Positions 6,724 to 14,918 of a DNA stretch of 29,301 bases are shown here, one piece after another. The stretch is from NAK19 sp034434515 (GTDB taxonomy: Bacteria > Chloroflexota > Anaerolineae > Anaerolineales > UBA4823). Position 1 is the stretch's first letter; every line of letters starts with the position of its first letter. The stretch spans positions 1 to 29,301 of the forward strand of contig DAOTZA010000220.1 of assembly GCA_034434515.1 (NCBI GenBank), given 5' to 3'. The notes under the pieces are model-generated. The model ran no database searches. It saw only the letters and a list, made by a program, of their open reading frames with translations, and was not told the DNA's origin. The position numbers were made by a program, and so were the translations under genes.

Positions 6724-9252
6724 TTAGCGGCTAATCAGCGGTAAGAAAATCTGCCCTTCGATCTTCCACGGTTTGTCGACCGTGTATTTCCATTGCCGGT
6801 TGGTATTGTCGAAATAGAGGATATGGGGAATATTGGTGCTGGGATCGATAACCAGATTGCTCCACAGTCCGACATCGCCGCCAAAATCGACAAGCTGGGT
6901 TGACCACGTTGCGCCATCAAAGAAGGCATATTTCAGGTCGCGATTGGCTTCGTCGTAATAACTAATATGATAGAAGCCATTTCCATCTACACCCAACGAG
7001 CAATACTGTCCAACCTGTCCGCTATCATCGACGACGTTCACCGTAAAGTTGAATGGTGGGATCGAACCATTGGCCGCCGCAAACTTGAGGGTCTTACCTG
7101 CCGCTTCATAGTAGGCAATCACAGGCCTGCCACTGGCATCCAGAGCCATCGCGTTATGTTTTCCACTTTGCTGCGCAGCATCCACCGTCGTAAAGCTCCA
7201 GGGATGAAAATCACCCGGCGGGGTATGTCCCAATTTCAAGGATTGGCTGCTGGCGTCGTAAAAACTGACATAGATATCCCTGGTGGTTGGATGGAGGGCA
7301 ATCGAAGAGAAACTGCCAGCCGCATTCCCAACTGGACTGAGGACCTCCGTGCGCCATTGATTGTTGTTGTCTTTGAAGGCTAATTTCACCCGGTTGTTGG
7401 TGGCATCGTAGTAGCTGATATACGGTTTGTCCGCGCTATCCAGAGCCAAAGCGGGATTTTGCCCCACATCTCCCAGCGCGTCAAGGGTCTCAAAGCGCCA
7501 TGCCAGTCCATCCTTGATGCCATAGACCAGATCTTGATTGAGCGGATCATAGTAGGCTACATGGGATCGTCCCTGACGATCGATCCGAAAAGCTACCCGC
7601 TGGTCGGTGGAGAGACGGGATGCAATCACCGTCTCCGCAGTCCAGCTTGAAGAGCGCTGGGCGATCTCCAGGCTGCCAAGCAAACTGTTGTAATACAACA
7701 CCTGTGGTTTTCGGGTGGTATCCAGGCTCAGCGCCGCCGAACCGAGGGTATCGCTCAAATCAATCGGACGGAATCTCCAGGTTGTCGTAATCTGGTAGGC
7801 TTCATAGAGCATTCCATCGCTGAAGTCAAAGTAGGTGATATGCGGCTTTTGATTGAAATCGAACACCAGCGAGGTGTATCGCCCAGCGCGGCTATTGGTT
7901 CCCGTAACCACCTTGACGTCCCACTTGCTGCCGTTGCCCATGGCGAAGCGAAGGTCATCCCAGGATTCATCAAAGTAGCTGACGCCAAAATCCTTGCCGT
8001 CTTTGATCTCCAAAGAAGCAAACAATCCTACATCGCCACTGTTATCAATTCGATAGGTATTCCACGTGTAATTATTAATATCCGTTTTGTAGGTACCTTC
8101 CGCCATGGTGAGCGCGCCGCGGCTTTTATCGTAAAAAGCAATAAAGGGTTTATCTTGAGGCTCACCCGGGCGCAAAACTAGGGAATTCCAACCGCCCAGA
8201 TTATCATATTGCCCGATGCCGGCTGGAGTAGGGTAACTGAAATCCCAGTTGTTTTCGCGCGGCGAGAACACATAGCGCACTTTGTCATGGTCATCATCCA
8301 GAAAGACAATATGCGGCCGGTCGCGGCTGTCAACCGCTATCGAAGTAAATAACCCTTCATTGAGGGAGGCTACACCAGCTCCGCGTTGCTTTACTAAATA
8401 TATTCTCCATACGCCATCGAGCCGGTCAAAATAGGCATATTTTAACTTATGGTAGGTACGATCCGAACGCGGATAAAATTTGGCATAGCTGATGTGCGGC
8501 TGTCCATAGGAGTCTATGGCGATCGAGGTATATTTTCCCGAGCCCGCGCTCGGTTCTGCCAGTGGAGCGGTTTCGCTTTGAATCTCCAGGTTCTCTTGAC
8601 GGAGAGGTAAACCTTTGGTTTCTTCCATCGTGATAATAGTCGGCTGGATTTCGACTTCCACATTGTCCGCCAATACCCCTATCCCTTCCTCCTCAGAAAC
8701 CGGCAGGAGCGTGTTGTCACAATCCAGGGTAGCAATTGACCAGACAACACCCTTGAAGGCATATTTTAAGCATCCATTCGCCTTATCATAGTAAGCAATA
8801 TGGGGACGGTTTTGGTAATCCACCGCAATCGAAGCCCATTCTCCCACATTGGCTGCCGGGTCAACTACCTCGCTCGTCCAGGCGCTCCAGGTTGAGCCAC
8901 TCCAGGTTGTTGTCGCATAGTAAAGATTTTTCCCCCCATACGCCAGGTGCAGTTGTTGAAAGGTACGGTTCTTATTGGTATAGTAAGCCAGGCTGCGGCC
9001 GGTCATGTTAATAAACGAGCGTCCGCTTGCCATTGGACTGTTGATAACCTCTGTCGGCCAGATATGCGTTTGCCCCCCACCCGAGAGAGAGCTATTCGCT
9101 GGGCCGGCTGCAACCCCGGATAGGCGGCTGAGCAGAAACCACCCTCCTAAAGCCAAGGCGACGGCAAGGAGGAGATACAACCACCGCCTCATTGCCTGCG
9201 GGTTTGGAAGAGAGTGAATCTTGATCGAAATCGAGTCTTTCGTTTTTTGCAT
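6724..9252 (-). CDS. Membrane-anchored extracellular repeat protein, propeller-like
   Basis: A protein of 842 residues. ATG 9252 has an AAGGAG site upstream. Residues about 21-42 (RRWLYLLLAVALALGGWFLL) are a signal anchor or signal peptide without a lipobox cysteine. The rest is about 14 repeats of roughly 55 residues with the core S-h-A-h-D-x-x-x-x-P-H-I-x-Y-Y-D, followed by LKYAF-like and W-containing strands; examples are SIAVDYQNRPHIAYYD and SLGVDGNGFYHISYYD. This pattern fits beta-propeller blades (sialidase/BNR-like), but no enzyme motif is recognised. An acidic insert of about 60 residues interrupts the early repeats. The protein ends in GQIFLPLISR, a short hydrophobic tail. Probably a cell-surface binding or scaffold protein; the ligand is unknown. 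Confidence 0.8.
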   Translation of the reverse strand: MQKTKDSISIKIHSLPNPQAMRRWLYLLLAVALALGGWFLLSRLSGVAAGPANSSLSGGGQTHIWPTEVINSPMASGRSFINMTGRSLAYYTNKNRTFQQLHLAYGGKNLYYATTTWSGSTWSAWTSEVVDPAANVGEWASIAVDYQNRPHIAYYDKANGCLKYAFKGVVWSIATLDCDNTLLPVSEEEGIGVLADNVEVEIQPTIITMEETKGLPLRQENLEIQSETAPLAEPSAGSGKYTSIAIDSYGQPHISYAKFYPRSDRTYHKLKYAYFDRLDGVWRIYLVKQRGAGVASLNEGLFTSIAVDSRDRPHIVFLDDDHDKVRYVFSPRENNWDFSYPTPAGIGQYDNLGGWNSLVLRPGEPQDKPFIAFYDKSRGALTMAEGTYKTDINNYTWNTYRIDNSGDVGLFASLEIKDGKDFGVSYFDESWDDLRFAMGNGSKWDVKVVTGTNSRAGRYTSLVFDFNQKPHITYFDFSDGMLYEAYQITTTWRFRPIDLSDTLGSAALSLDTTRKPQVLYYNSLLGSLEIAQRSSSWTAETVIASRLSTDQRVAFRIDRQGRSHVAYYDPLNQDLVYGIKDGLAWRFETLDALGDVGQNPALALDSADKPYISYYDATNNRVKLAFKDNNNQWRTEVLSPVGNAAGSFSSIALHPTTRDIYVSFYDASSQSLKLGHTPPGDFHPWSFTTVDAAQQSGKHNAMALDASGRPVIAYYEAAGKTLKFAAANGSIPPFNFTVNVVDDSGQVGQYCSLGVDGNGFYHISYYDEANRDLKYAFFDGATWSTQLVDFGGDVGLWSNLVIDPSTNIPHILYFDNTNRQWKYTVDKPWKIEGQIFLPLISR

Positions 9253-9284
9253 CGCTTTATCTCCTTATCGTCTGCGGCTGAGAG

Positions 9285-9298
9285 CTTGCGGCCGCAAG
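9285..9298. promoter_or_regulatory. Perfect 14-bp palindrome upstream of the repeat-protein gene
   Basis: CTTGCGGCCGCAAG reads identically on both strands. It lies 33 bases upstream of the start codon at 9252, where an operator or 5' leader structure would be expected. The regulator is unknown. Confidence 0.35.
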
Positions 9299-9307
9299 AT
9301 GGGTTTA

Positions 9308-9337
9308 CTCTACCACAAAATTCCCTTTTGGGTAGAG
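9308..9337. promoter_or_regulatory. Long bulged hairpin in the divergent intergenic region
   Basis: Arms CTCTACC-a-CAAAA and TTTTG-GGTAGAG pair over 12 bp with a single bulged A and a five-base loop (TTCCC). Its position 55-85 bases before the minus-strand start at 9252 suggests a 5' leader structure or an operator. Confidence 0.35.
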
Positions 9338-9449
9338 AATCGAAATGCGGAACGCCGCGGCTGAGAGAATTCAGCCCAGCCTCCCGCAATTCAAGCCAAT
9401 CTAGAGCCTTTTTGATGGCATATTGAATATAAGTATACCCGATTCGGGG

Positions 9450-9465
9450 TAGAATACAGATTATG
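9450..9465 (+). promoter_or_regulatory. -10 element placed for a leaderless mRNA
   Basis: TAGAAT (9450-9455) ends 7 bases before ATG 9463, so transcription would start at or next to the start codon. No Shine-Dalgarno sequence is present in front of that ATG. The -35 region is not convincing. Confidence 0.4.
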
Positions 9466-10638
9466 GCAGGATTAAAAGATTTGTCCAATGTCTGGCAATC
9501 CATCAAAGAGATAGATTTGCGCCCTATTCGTGACGAAGCTCTGCAAGAGGTTCGTCTGGCAATTCTCGGCCGACCGACAACCCCAAAACAAGAGCTGGCG
9601 TGGCAAATACGCCGCGATCCTCACCGTCCCGACGAAGAAACGCTGACCCCCATCCTCGTTCTGGATTACGATGGCGATGATACCATCCTCAAAGCGGCAC
9701 TGGATGTCGATCTATTGATTTTGTTAATCCCTGCAGAGATGCTGGACGCCTCCAGTGAACAAAAGTTGGCTCAAAAATGGGTAGATAGTGGTCGGAAACT
9801 CTTGATCGTTGTCGATCACACCCGCCAACCCGAACAGGCGGCCCAGGTTCTCGACAAGGATACCTGGTTGGGGATGGGCAAACAACGAGTCCTTTTCGGC
9901 GATTTGGGAGACCAGGCCTTCTACTTACAACAGTTTGTGCCGGCTGTGTTAGAAGCCATTCCGCACAAACACCTTGCCCTTGCCAGGCAATTTCCTTTAT
10001 TCCGTGATCAGGTCAGCCGCCAATTGATCAGCGAAGGATGTCTGACCAACGCCACCTATGCCTTTAGCACCGGATTGGCTGAAATTGTGCCTGGCTTGAA
10101 CATCCCGCTGAACGTGGCTGATGTGGTGGTATTAACCAAAAATCAGGCTTTTCTGGCCTATCGATTAGGATTAGCTCTAGGATTATCCCCCCGCTGGCAA
10201 GATTATGTAACCGAATTTGGCGGTGTGCTCGGCAGTGGCTTTTTCTGGCGACAGGTAGCCCGCCAGTTGATCGGCCTGATCCCCGCCTGGGGAATCATCC
10301 CCAAAGTTGCGATCGCTTATGCTGGCACTTATGTGGTCGGTCGGGTGATCTTGCAATGGTATCTGACCGGCAAGAAACTGACCCCGCAGCAGATGCGTCA
10401 ACTTTACACCGAAGCCTTCCACAGGGGCAAAGCCTGGGCAAAAGCCATGCTCGAAAAAGTCCCCAAACCGCGGCTCATCAAACGCAAGCCACCGCTGCGA
10501 GAGCTCCCCCTGCCCGTTGAACCGCTCGCAATGGCACGAGGCTGCCCAAATTGTGGAAAAAACAACACAAAGGAAGCCCGCTTTTGCCAGTACTGCGGCA
10601 CGCCGCTCGAGCCTTTAGCCAACGATCATTCGTCTTGA
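9463..10638 (+). CDS. Degenerate Era-like GTPase with DUF697-like membrane domain and C-terminal zinc ribbon
   Basis: A protein of 391 residues. The N-terminal part has the layout of a small GTPase, but the P-loop GxxxxGKS reads GRPTTPKQ (36-43), the G3 motif is DYDG, and the NKxD position reads VDHTR, so nucleotide binding is doubtful. Residues about 195-330 (EIVPGLNIPLNVADVVVLTKNQ, then LARY-like helices) resemble the DUF697/YcjF helical domain that follows such GTPases, with hydrophobic segments around 265-300. A basic, Pro-rich linker leads to a zinc ribbon, CPNCG-x9-FCQYCG, near 360-380. Its 3' end overlaps the convergent deoxynucleoside kinase gene by 13 bases. Function is unknown; it is probably a membrane-associated scaffold. 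Confidence 0.72.
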   Translation: MAGLKDLSNVWQSIKEIDLRPIRDEALQEVRLAILGRPTTPKQELAWQIRRDPHRPDEETLTPILVLDYDGDDTILKAALDVDLLILLIPAEMLDASSEQKLAQKWVDSGRKLLIVVDHTRQPEQAAQVLDKDTWLGMGKQRVLFGDLGDQAFYLQQFVPAVLEAIPHKHLALARQFPLFRDQVSRQLISEGCLTNATYAFSTGLAEIVPGLNIPLNVADVVVLTKNQAFLAYRLGLALGLSPRWQDYVTEFGGVLGSGFFWRQVARQLIGLIPAWGIIPKVAIAYAGTYVVGRVILQWYLTGKKLTPQQMRQLYTEAFHRGKAWAKAMLEKVPKPRLIKRKPPLRELPLPVEPLAMARGCPNCGKNNTKEARFCQYCGTPLEPLANDHSS

Positions 10639-11279
10639 TCGAATTCATTAAAGCTCATGGTTTCTTTACCACTCAGCTTTTCGTGAATTTTGCTCAAAAT
10701 CAGCTCAAAATGGGTGGTTTCAGCGATGTAGTTGAAATCGCCGGTTGAAATCGTCAGCACCGGGCAGAGAGTAAAAGAGGCTATCCACTCTTCATAGAGC
10801 GTATTCAATTGGCGCAGATAATCGGGGTCAATGCGGCGTTCATAATCCCGGCCGCGCTGCTGAATACGGTCGTACAAGACTCTCACTGGCGCTCTCAGAT
10901 AGATCAATAAATCTGGCGCAGGCAGTGATTCACACAAAACCTGATATAGTTCGTTATAGGTATCATAATCGCGTTGTTGAATAAAGCCTTGCAAATAGAG
11001 ATTGCGGGCAAAAACCTCTGCGTCCTCATACACCGTGCGATCTTGCAACACCGAGCTGGGATAAAGCGCCAGTTGCCGATGGGCACGCAGGCGTTGAATC
11101 AAAAAGAAAATCTGAGAATGGAATGCCCAGCGGCGCATATCGAGGTAAAAATCAGCCAGGTAAGGATTTTCGGCGACCGGTTCAAAGAAGGCCTTCCAGC
11201 CTAAGCGTTGGCTCAGTAAGCGCACCAGGGTAGATTTTCCTACCCCAATGTTTCCGGCAACCGCGATAAATCGCTTCAT
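10626..11279 (-). CDS. Deoxynucleoside kinase (dAdo/dGuo kinase type)
   Basis: A protein of 217 residues, normal length for the bacterial dNK family. It has the P-loop GNIGVGKST (9-17), the FEPVAENPYL segment that holds the substrate-binding Glu, the QDRTVYEDAEVFA motif (the DR-S/T catalytic signature), and an Arg-rich lid RGRDYER. It transfers phosphate from ATP to deoxynucleosides in the salvage of DNA precursors. The specificity (dA/dG or dC) cannot be read with certainty. It starts 7 bases after the stop of the PEP/pyruvate-binding gene, so the two are very likely co-transcribed, downstream of dnaN. Confidence 0.92.
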   Translation of the reverse strand: MKRFIAVAGNIGVGKSTLVRLLSQRLGWKAFFEPVAENPYLADFYLDMRRWAFHSQIFFLIQRLRAHRQLALYPSSVLQDRTVYEDAEVFARNLYLQGFIQQRDYDTYNELYQVLCESLPAPDLLIYLRAPVRVLYDRIQQRGRDYERRIDPDYLRQLNTLYEEWIASFTLCPVLTISTGDFNYIAETTHFELILSKIHEKLSGKETMSFNEFDQDE

Positions 11280-11286
11280 AATCTAA

Positions 11287-13614
11287 TCATCCTTCCTTGA
11301 CGAGAAAAGCGATGGATTGCCCCTCCGACGTATCCATCACCAAAGCCAAATGGTGTTTGGGTCGATAATCCTGCACGTCAATCAAGCGTAAACAGCCGGG
11401 TAACTCCACTTGCTGATCCAGAAAACGATGAATACAATTCGGTGTGTGATAGAAGAAGGCTTTATTGAAAATGGTGTCAGGGTCTTTGAGATGGATGGCA
11501 AGAGGAAAGATCTGGGATTCAAGCAAATCCTGGAAGAAATGCGTACCATAAGAGGGTTCTGGTTCTGCCCCAAAGCCCTCGCCGGTTAGTTCGATCAAAG
11601 CACGGGTATGGTAGATATCTCCATAGCCCACCATCACGCCCAGATCGGGCGTAGAAGTTCCCCATCTGCCTGGACCGACGCAAATAAACTTTTCACCTGC
11701 CAACGCTTCATTCAATCGGGAGATTGCCCACCGCAGTTTGGCATGATCGGCGGAAGACGGCAAAGCAAAATATTCTCGCGGTGAAATGAAAAGTACATAG
11801 CGAATGCGGTCAACAAAACCGCGTGGCGCCATCCGTGAGGTTAAGAAAACGATGTCATCGGGTGAGATCGCTTCAGGAATATAGGAAGTTTCATCCTTAA
11901 TGGAGCTATGAGGACGACATTGCAAGATGACGATTTGGGCATCCACCTGCCCGGATTCCTGCTCGCGAAGCTGGAGGGTAAATTCCAGATCAACCGCCGT
12001 TTGATAGTGTGCTTCCAGAGTTTGCAACAGGCGCGTCATCCACTGGGCAATCCGAGAGCGCCGAAAAAGCTCATCAAACGTGATGACCAGCTTGTGAATC
12101 GGCAAATCGCGCAAAATGCTGCGCAAAGGAACAAGATAGCCTCCCTCATCAAGTTGGGCAATACTTCTCAAGGGCGGATAATCATAGCGCAAGACGTCCG
12201 TGATGGGTAGCGTTCGGAAGCGGTTGGTCTCTAAATCAATCAAATCAATGTATTTTTGCGAATAAATGACCGTATCACGCAAATTTGCTTCGGGGTGTAA
12301 GGTTGGATGACTTAAGGCAACCAAGCGCGGATAATCGTTCCCAGTGCGATCAACGGCGCGCGTACCCAACCCCCACACCAGGCGCAAAAAACCATCTTCA
12401 CGGCGAATTTGGGGCGACCAGCGATAAAGATTCTGACTATAGGCAACCCCTGCCGCGTGGGGGAAATAATAATTCCCAAAGCGCTCGCCTTCTACCACTT
12501 GCAACAGAATTGCCATTCGTTCATCGTAATCCTGTAGCCCTTTGGCGCGCCGATAGAGCAATGCGTCGGGGTTAAAAATCGAGGCGTAAACCCGAATAAT
12601 GGCCTGGCAAAGAGCCTGCAGATTCTCGTCCAAACTGCCCTGATTCGGACAATAGTGGCTCTCATATTTGCCTGCAAAGGAGGTGCCGAAGTTATCTTCC
12701 AGCAAGCTCGAGGAACGCACGATCAGCGGTCGCTTGCCCAATTTTCTCAAAATCGCCGTCAGGCGTTCGATAATATCTGGCGGTAATTGCCCCTTCAGAA
12801 ATTCAGCTTGCAAGCGCGGAAACTCTGCATAGATCTCTTCGTCACTTTTATATTTCTGATCCATCCAGCAGGTCAGATGGTTCAGGGAAAAAAAGTCATA
12901 CATCACATTTGCGCCGATGTAATAAGAAAGCGGCAAGCGGATATTTTGGCGGATTTCCTCATCGCCGACTTCGCTCAAAATGCGCGCTGCCAGCAACATG
13001 CCCGCTGCCTTACCACCAATCTTTCCGCCTCCAATCTTGCGTTTGCGGATTTCATCTAAATCCTGGATGCGAAACCATTTGCGGGCAATCTTAACGTAAC
13101 CCAACTGATCACTGATCAGGGTGCGGATCAGCACAGCTTTGATTTCAGACAAGCGCGCTTCGTAGGGTTCACGCTCACCGGGAGGTAATTTTTCGATTGC
13201 ATACCCTTGTTCAAAAAGCAAGGGTTGCGGGGTTAATTCCGGGTTGAAGGTCAATAACGAGCTGCCTTCCAGGCGACCGCGTTCCGCCAAAGTCTGGCGG
13301 ACAATTTGCTCGAACAGGTCAAACGGTAAGTTGTAGGCAAAATAAAAATCGGTCAGATGATCGCGAAGCTGACTCAGGCGTTGCTCCCAAGTTTCATAAG
13401 GCTCTTCTACCAGCGGATCGTGTAACCCTTCGAGTTGCTGGCTCTTGATCGCCTTGTAGCGCACTTCGCTCTCGAAAGCTTGTGGGGAGATAATGCCGCG
13501 TTGAAATAGCTCAGCGCGCATGCGCTCCCGTATCAAGGCGCTGAGAATCGGATATTGGGCTAGAGCCAGATAGATGCGCAGGGTCAGGTCAGAATGCGCT
13601 GACGGAAAGGTCAT
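11287..13614 (-). CDS. PEP/pyruvate-dikinase N-terminal-type ATP-binding protein
   Basis: A protein of 775 residues. After about 190 residues of unassigned helical sequence comes the nucleotide-binding fold of pyruvate phosphate dikinase/PEP synthase: KIGGGKIGGKAAGM (193-206), PLIVRSSSLLEDN and GTSFAGKYES (296-319), then ILLQVVEGERFGNYYFPHAAGVAYS. The C-terminal half continues with ...KFICVGPGRWGTSTPDLGV, not a phosphohistidine or PEP-binding barrel domain; no TH(S/T)A-type swivelling histidine motif is seen. It is therefore not a complete PEP synthase. A phosphotransfer or ATP-dependent role is inferred, with unknown partner. It begins 44 bases after dnaN ends and precedes the deoxynucleoside kinase by 7 bases. 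No clear Shine-Dalgarno sequence precedes the ATG. Confidence 0.82.
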   Translation of the reverse strand: MTFPSAHSDLTLRIYLALAQYPILSALIRERMRAELFQRGIISPQAFESEVRYKAIKSQQLEGLHDPLVEEPYETWEQRLSQLRDHLTDFYFAYNLPFDLFEQIVRQTLAERGRLEGSSLLTFNPELTPQPLLFEQGYAIEKLPPGEREPYEARLSEIKAVLIRTLISDQLGYVKIARKWFRIQDLDEIRKRKIGGGKIGGKAAGMLLAARILSEVGDEEIRQNIRLPLSYYIGANVMYDFFSLNHLTCWMDQKYKSDEEIYAEFPRLQAEFLKGQLPPDIIERLTAILRKLGKRPLIVRSSSLLEDNFGTSFAGKYESHYCPNQGSLDENLQALCQAIIRVYASIFNPDALLYRRAKGLQDYDERMAILLQVVEGERFGNYYFPHAAGVAYSQNLYRWSPQIRREDGFLRLVWGLGTRAVDRTGNDYPRLVALSHPTLHPEANLRDTVIYSQKYIDLIDLETNRFRTLPITDVLRYDYPPLRSIAQLDEGGYLVPLRSILRDLPIHKLVITFDELFRRSRIAQWMTRLLQTLEAHYQTAVDLEFTLQLREQESGQVDAQIVILQCRPHSSIKDETSYIPEAISPDDIVFLTSRMAPRGFVDRIRYVLFISPREYFALPSSADHAKLRWAISRLNEALAGEKFICVGPGRWGTSTPDLGVMVGYGDIYHTRALIELTGEGFGAEPEPSYGTHFFQDLLESQIFPLAIHLKDPDTIFNKAFFYHTPNCIHRFLDQQVELPGCLRLIDVQDYRPKHHLALVMDTSEGQSIAFLVKEG

Positions 13615-13658
13615 AAGAATCTATCAACCAGAGGGATAGAACCCACTTCTCCCCGCAA

Positions 13659-14804
13659 TTAACCTCCGAGGTGCATCGGCATCACCACATGGACAAAAGA
13701 GGTAGCTAATTTCTCATCCCCGACCGGTCGAATCACCCCGGGCGCTTTATCCGATGTGGTTTCCAAAGCCACACTGGGCGTTTTCAGGACATCGAGCACT
13801 TCGCGCAGGAAACTGACATTAAAGGCAATCAACTGCGGTTGCCCCTCAACGGTGGCATCGATCCGGTTTTCGTTCGAGCCAGTCTCTTCGGATTGCCCGG
13901 AGATTTCAACCATGCCGGGTTGTAAGTCGCCACCTGGCGTGATGTTCAAGCGGGCGATATTAGAACCTTCGCGGGCAAAAATTTCCACCCGTTTACAGGC
14001 TTTGAGAAATTCCTGGGTGGGTAAGACTGTGCGGGTATTATAGCGGGTGGGAATCAACTGCTCGAGTTCAGGATACGTACCATCGATTAATTGCGAAACC
14101 AGCTCCAAATCTCTGGTGCGAAAGACGATTTGCCCCCGGCCTGGAGGCAGGAGCATGGTCAGCGTCTGATTGGAATCGGAAACAATCCTGGCTAACTCGA
14201 CCAAAGCCCGAGCGGGGATAATTGCAGTAAGTGGCGCAGACACCTGACGAGGGAGTTCTCCCCGGCGCAGAGAAAGTCGGAAACCATCCGCAGCCGCCAG
14301 GGTGATTTGACGGTCGCGAACCGTCATCTGCACACCGGTTAGCACCGGCCTGGCTTCGTCCTTGGAGGCGGCAAAAGCCACCTGTGTAATCATCTCTTTG
14401 AAATCGGATACATTCAATTCGATCCCATCCTCCCAATCCAGAGCCGGCATCGGAGGAAATTCCTGAGCGTCGATGCACTTTAAGTTGGTGTCTGAGCTGC
14501 CGCAACGCACATTGAACGTCTGCGTGCGCAAGTTCAAGGCCATCTCGATCGTCTGGGCAGGCAAAGTGCCGACCAATTCGTTGAACGTGCGAGCCGGGAC
14601 GGTGGTCGATCCCTCCTCTTCGATTTTCGCCCCAATCCAACAGGTGATTCCCAATTCTAGGTTGGTCGCCGAAAGGCGCAACCGCCCTTCATCGGTGGCA
14701 ACCAGCACATTGCCCAAAACCGGCAGGGTAGTGCGGGGTGAAACGGCGCGCGAAACGATGCTCAGGCCGTGAGCCAGGTTTTCTTGCAATACAGACACTT
14801 TCAT
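13659..14804 (-). CDS. dnaN: DNA polymerase III beta subunit (sliding clamp)
   Basis: A protein of 381 residues, usual for DnaN. The start MKVSVLQENL at 14804 is preferred over an in-frame ATG at 14843: it has AAGGAG 8 bases upstream and aligns with the conserved clamp N-terminus, while the longer form adds 13 unconserved residues. Family hallmarks are LPVLGNVLVATDEGRLRLSATNLELGI at the N-terminus, FPPMP, the central RPVLTGVQM, DGFRLSLRR, and the C-terminal VHVVMPM end. The clamp encircles DNA and holds polymerase III and repair proteins. dnaA, recF and DnaA boxes are not seen here, so the gene is away from the classical origin cluster. The following genes on this strand are a PPDK-like protein and a deoxynucleoside kinase. 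Confidence 0.96.
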   Translation of the reverse strand: MKVSVLQENLAHGLSIVSRAVSPRTTLPVLGNVLVATDEGRLRLSATNLELGITCWIGAKIEEEGSTTVPARTFNELVGTLPAQTIEMALNLRTQTFNVRCGSSDTNLKCIDAQEFPPMPALDWEDGIELNVSDFKEMITQVAFAASKDEARPVLTGVQMTVRDRQITLAAADGFRLSLRRGELPRQVSAPLTAIIPARALVELARIVSDSNQTLTMLLPPGRGQIVFRTRDLELVSQLIDGTYPELEQLIPTRYNTRTVLPTQEFLKACKRVEIFAREGSNIARLNITPGGDLQPGMVEISGQSEETGSNENRIDATVEGQPQLIAFNVSFLREVLDVLKTPSVALETTSDKAPGVIRPVGDEKLATSFVHVVMPMHLGG

Positions 14805-14833
14805 AAGCGCAACTCCTTGTTTGGGATATATGG

Positions 14834-14842
14834 AGTATACCA
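14834..14842 (-). promoter_or_regulatory. Extended -10 promoter for dnaN
   Basis: On the minus strand TGGTATACT fits the extended -10 pattern TGnTATAAT. It lies 29 bases upstream of the dnaN start at 14804, leaving a short leader that contains AAGGAG. No good -35 is seen, as is common for extended -10 promoters. Confidence 0.5.
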
Positions 14843-14880
14843 AAAAGTGTTAAATTTGTTTGAAGGTTTGTAAAAAGGTA

Positions 14881-14909
14881 TTGACTTACGGGCGGTTATT
14901 TGCTAGAAT
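14881..14909 (+). promoter_or_regulatory. Sigma-70-type promoter for the GntR regulator gene
   Basis: TTGACT (14881-14886), a 17-base spacer, then TAGAAT (14904-14909). Five of six bases match the consensus at each box, with ideal spacing. The expected start near 14916 gives a leader of about 50-60 bases containing the CATTA repeats and the AGACA-AGG-TGTCT palindrome. Confidence 0.7.
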
Positions 14910-14918
14910 ATTGTCAAT

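Noticed and set aside
11287..13614. Complete PEP synthase or pyruvate phosphate dikinase
   Set aside because: The swivelling-histidine and PEP-binding barrel domains are not present, so only the ATP-binding part can be claimed.
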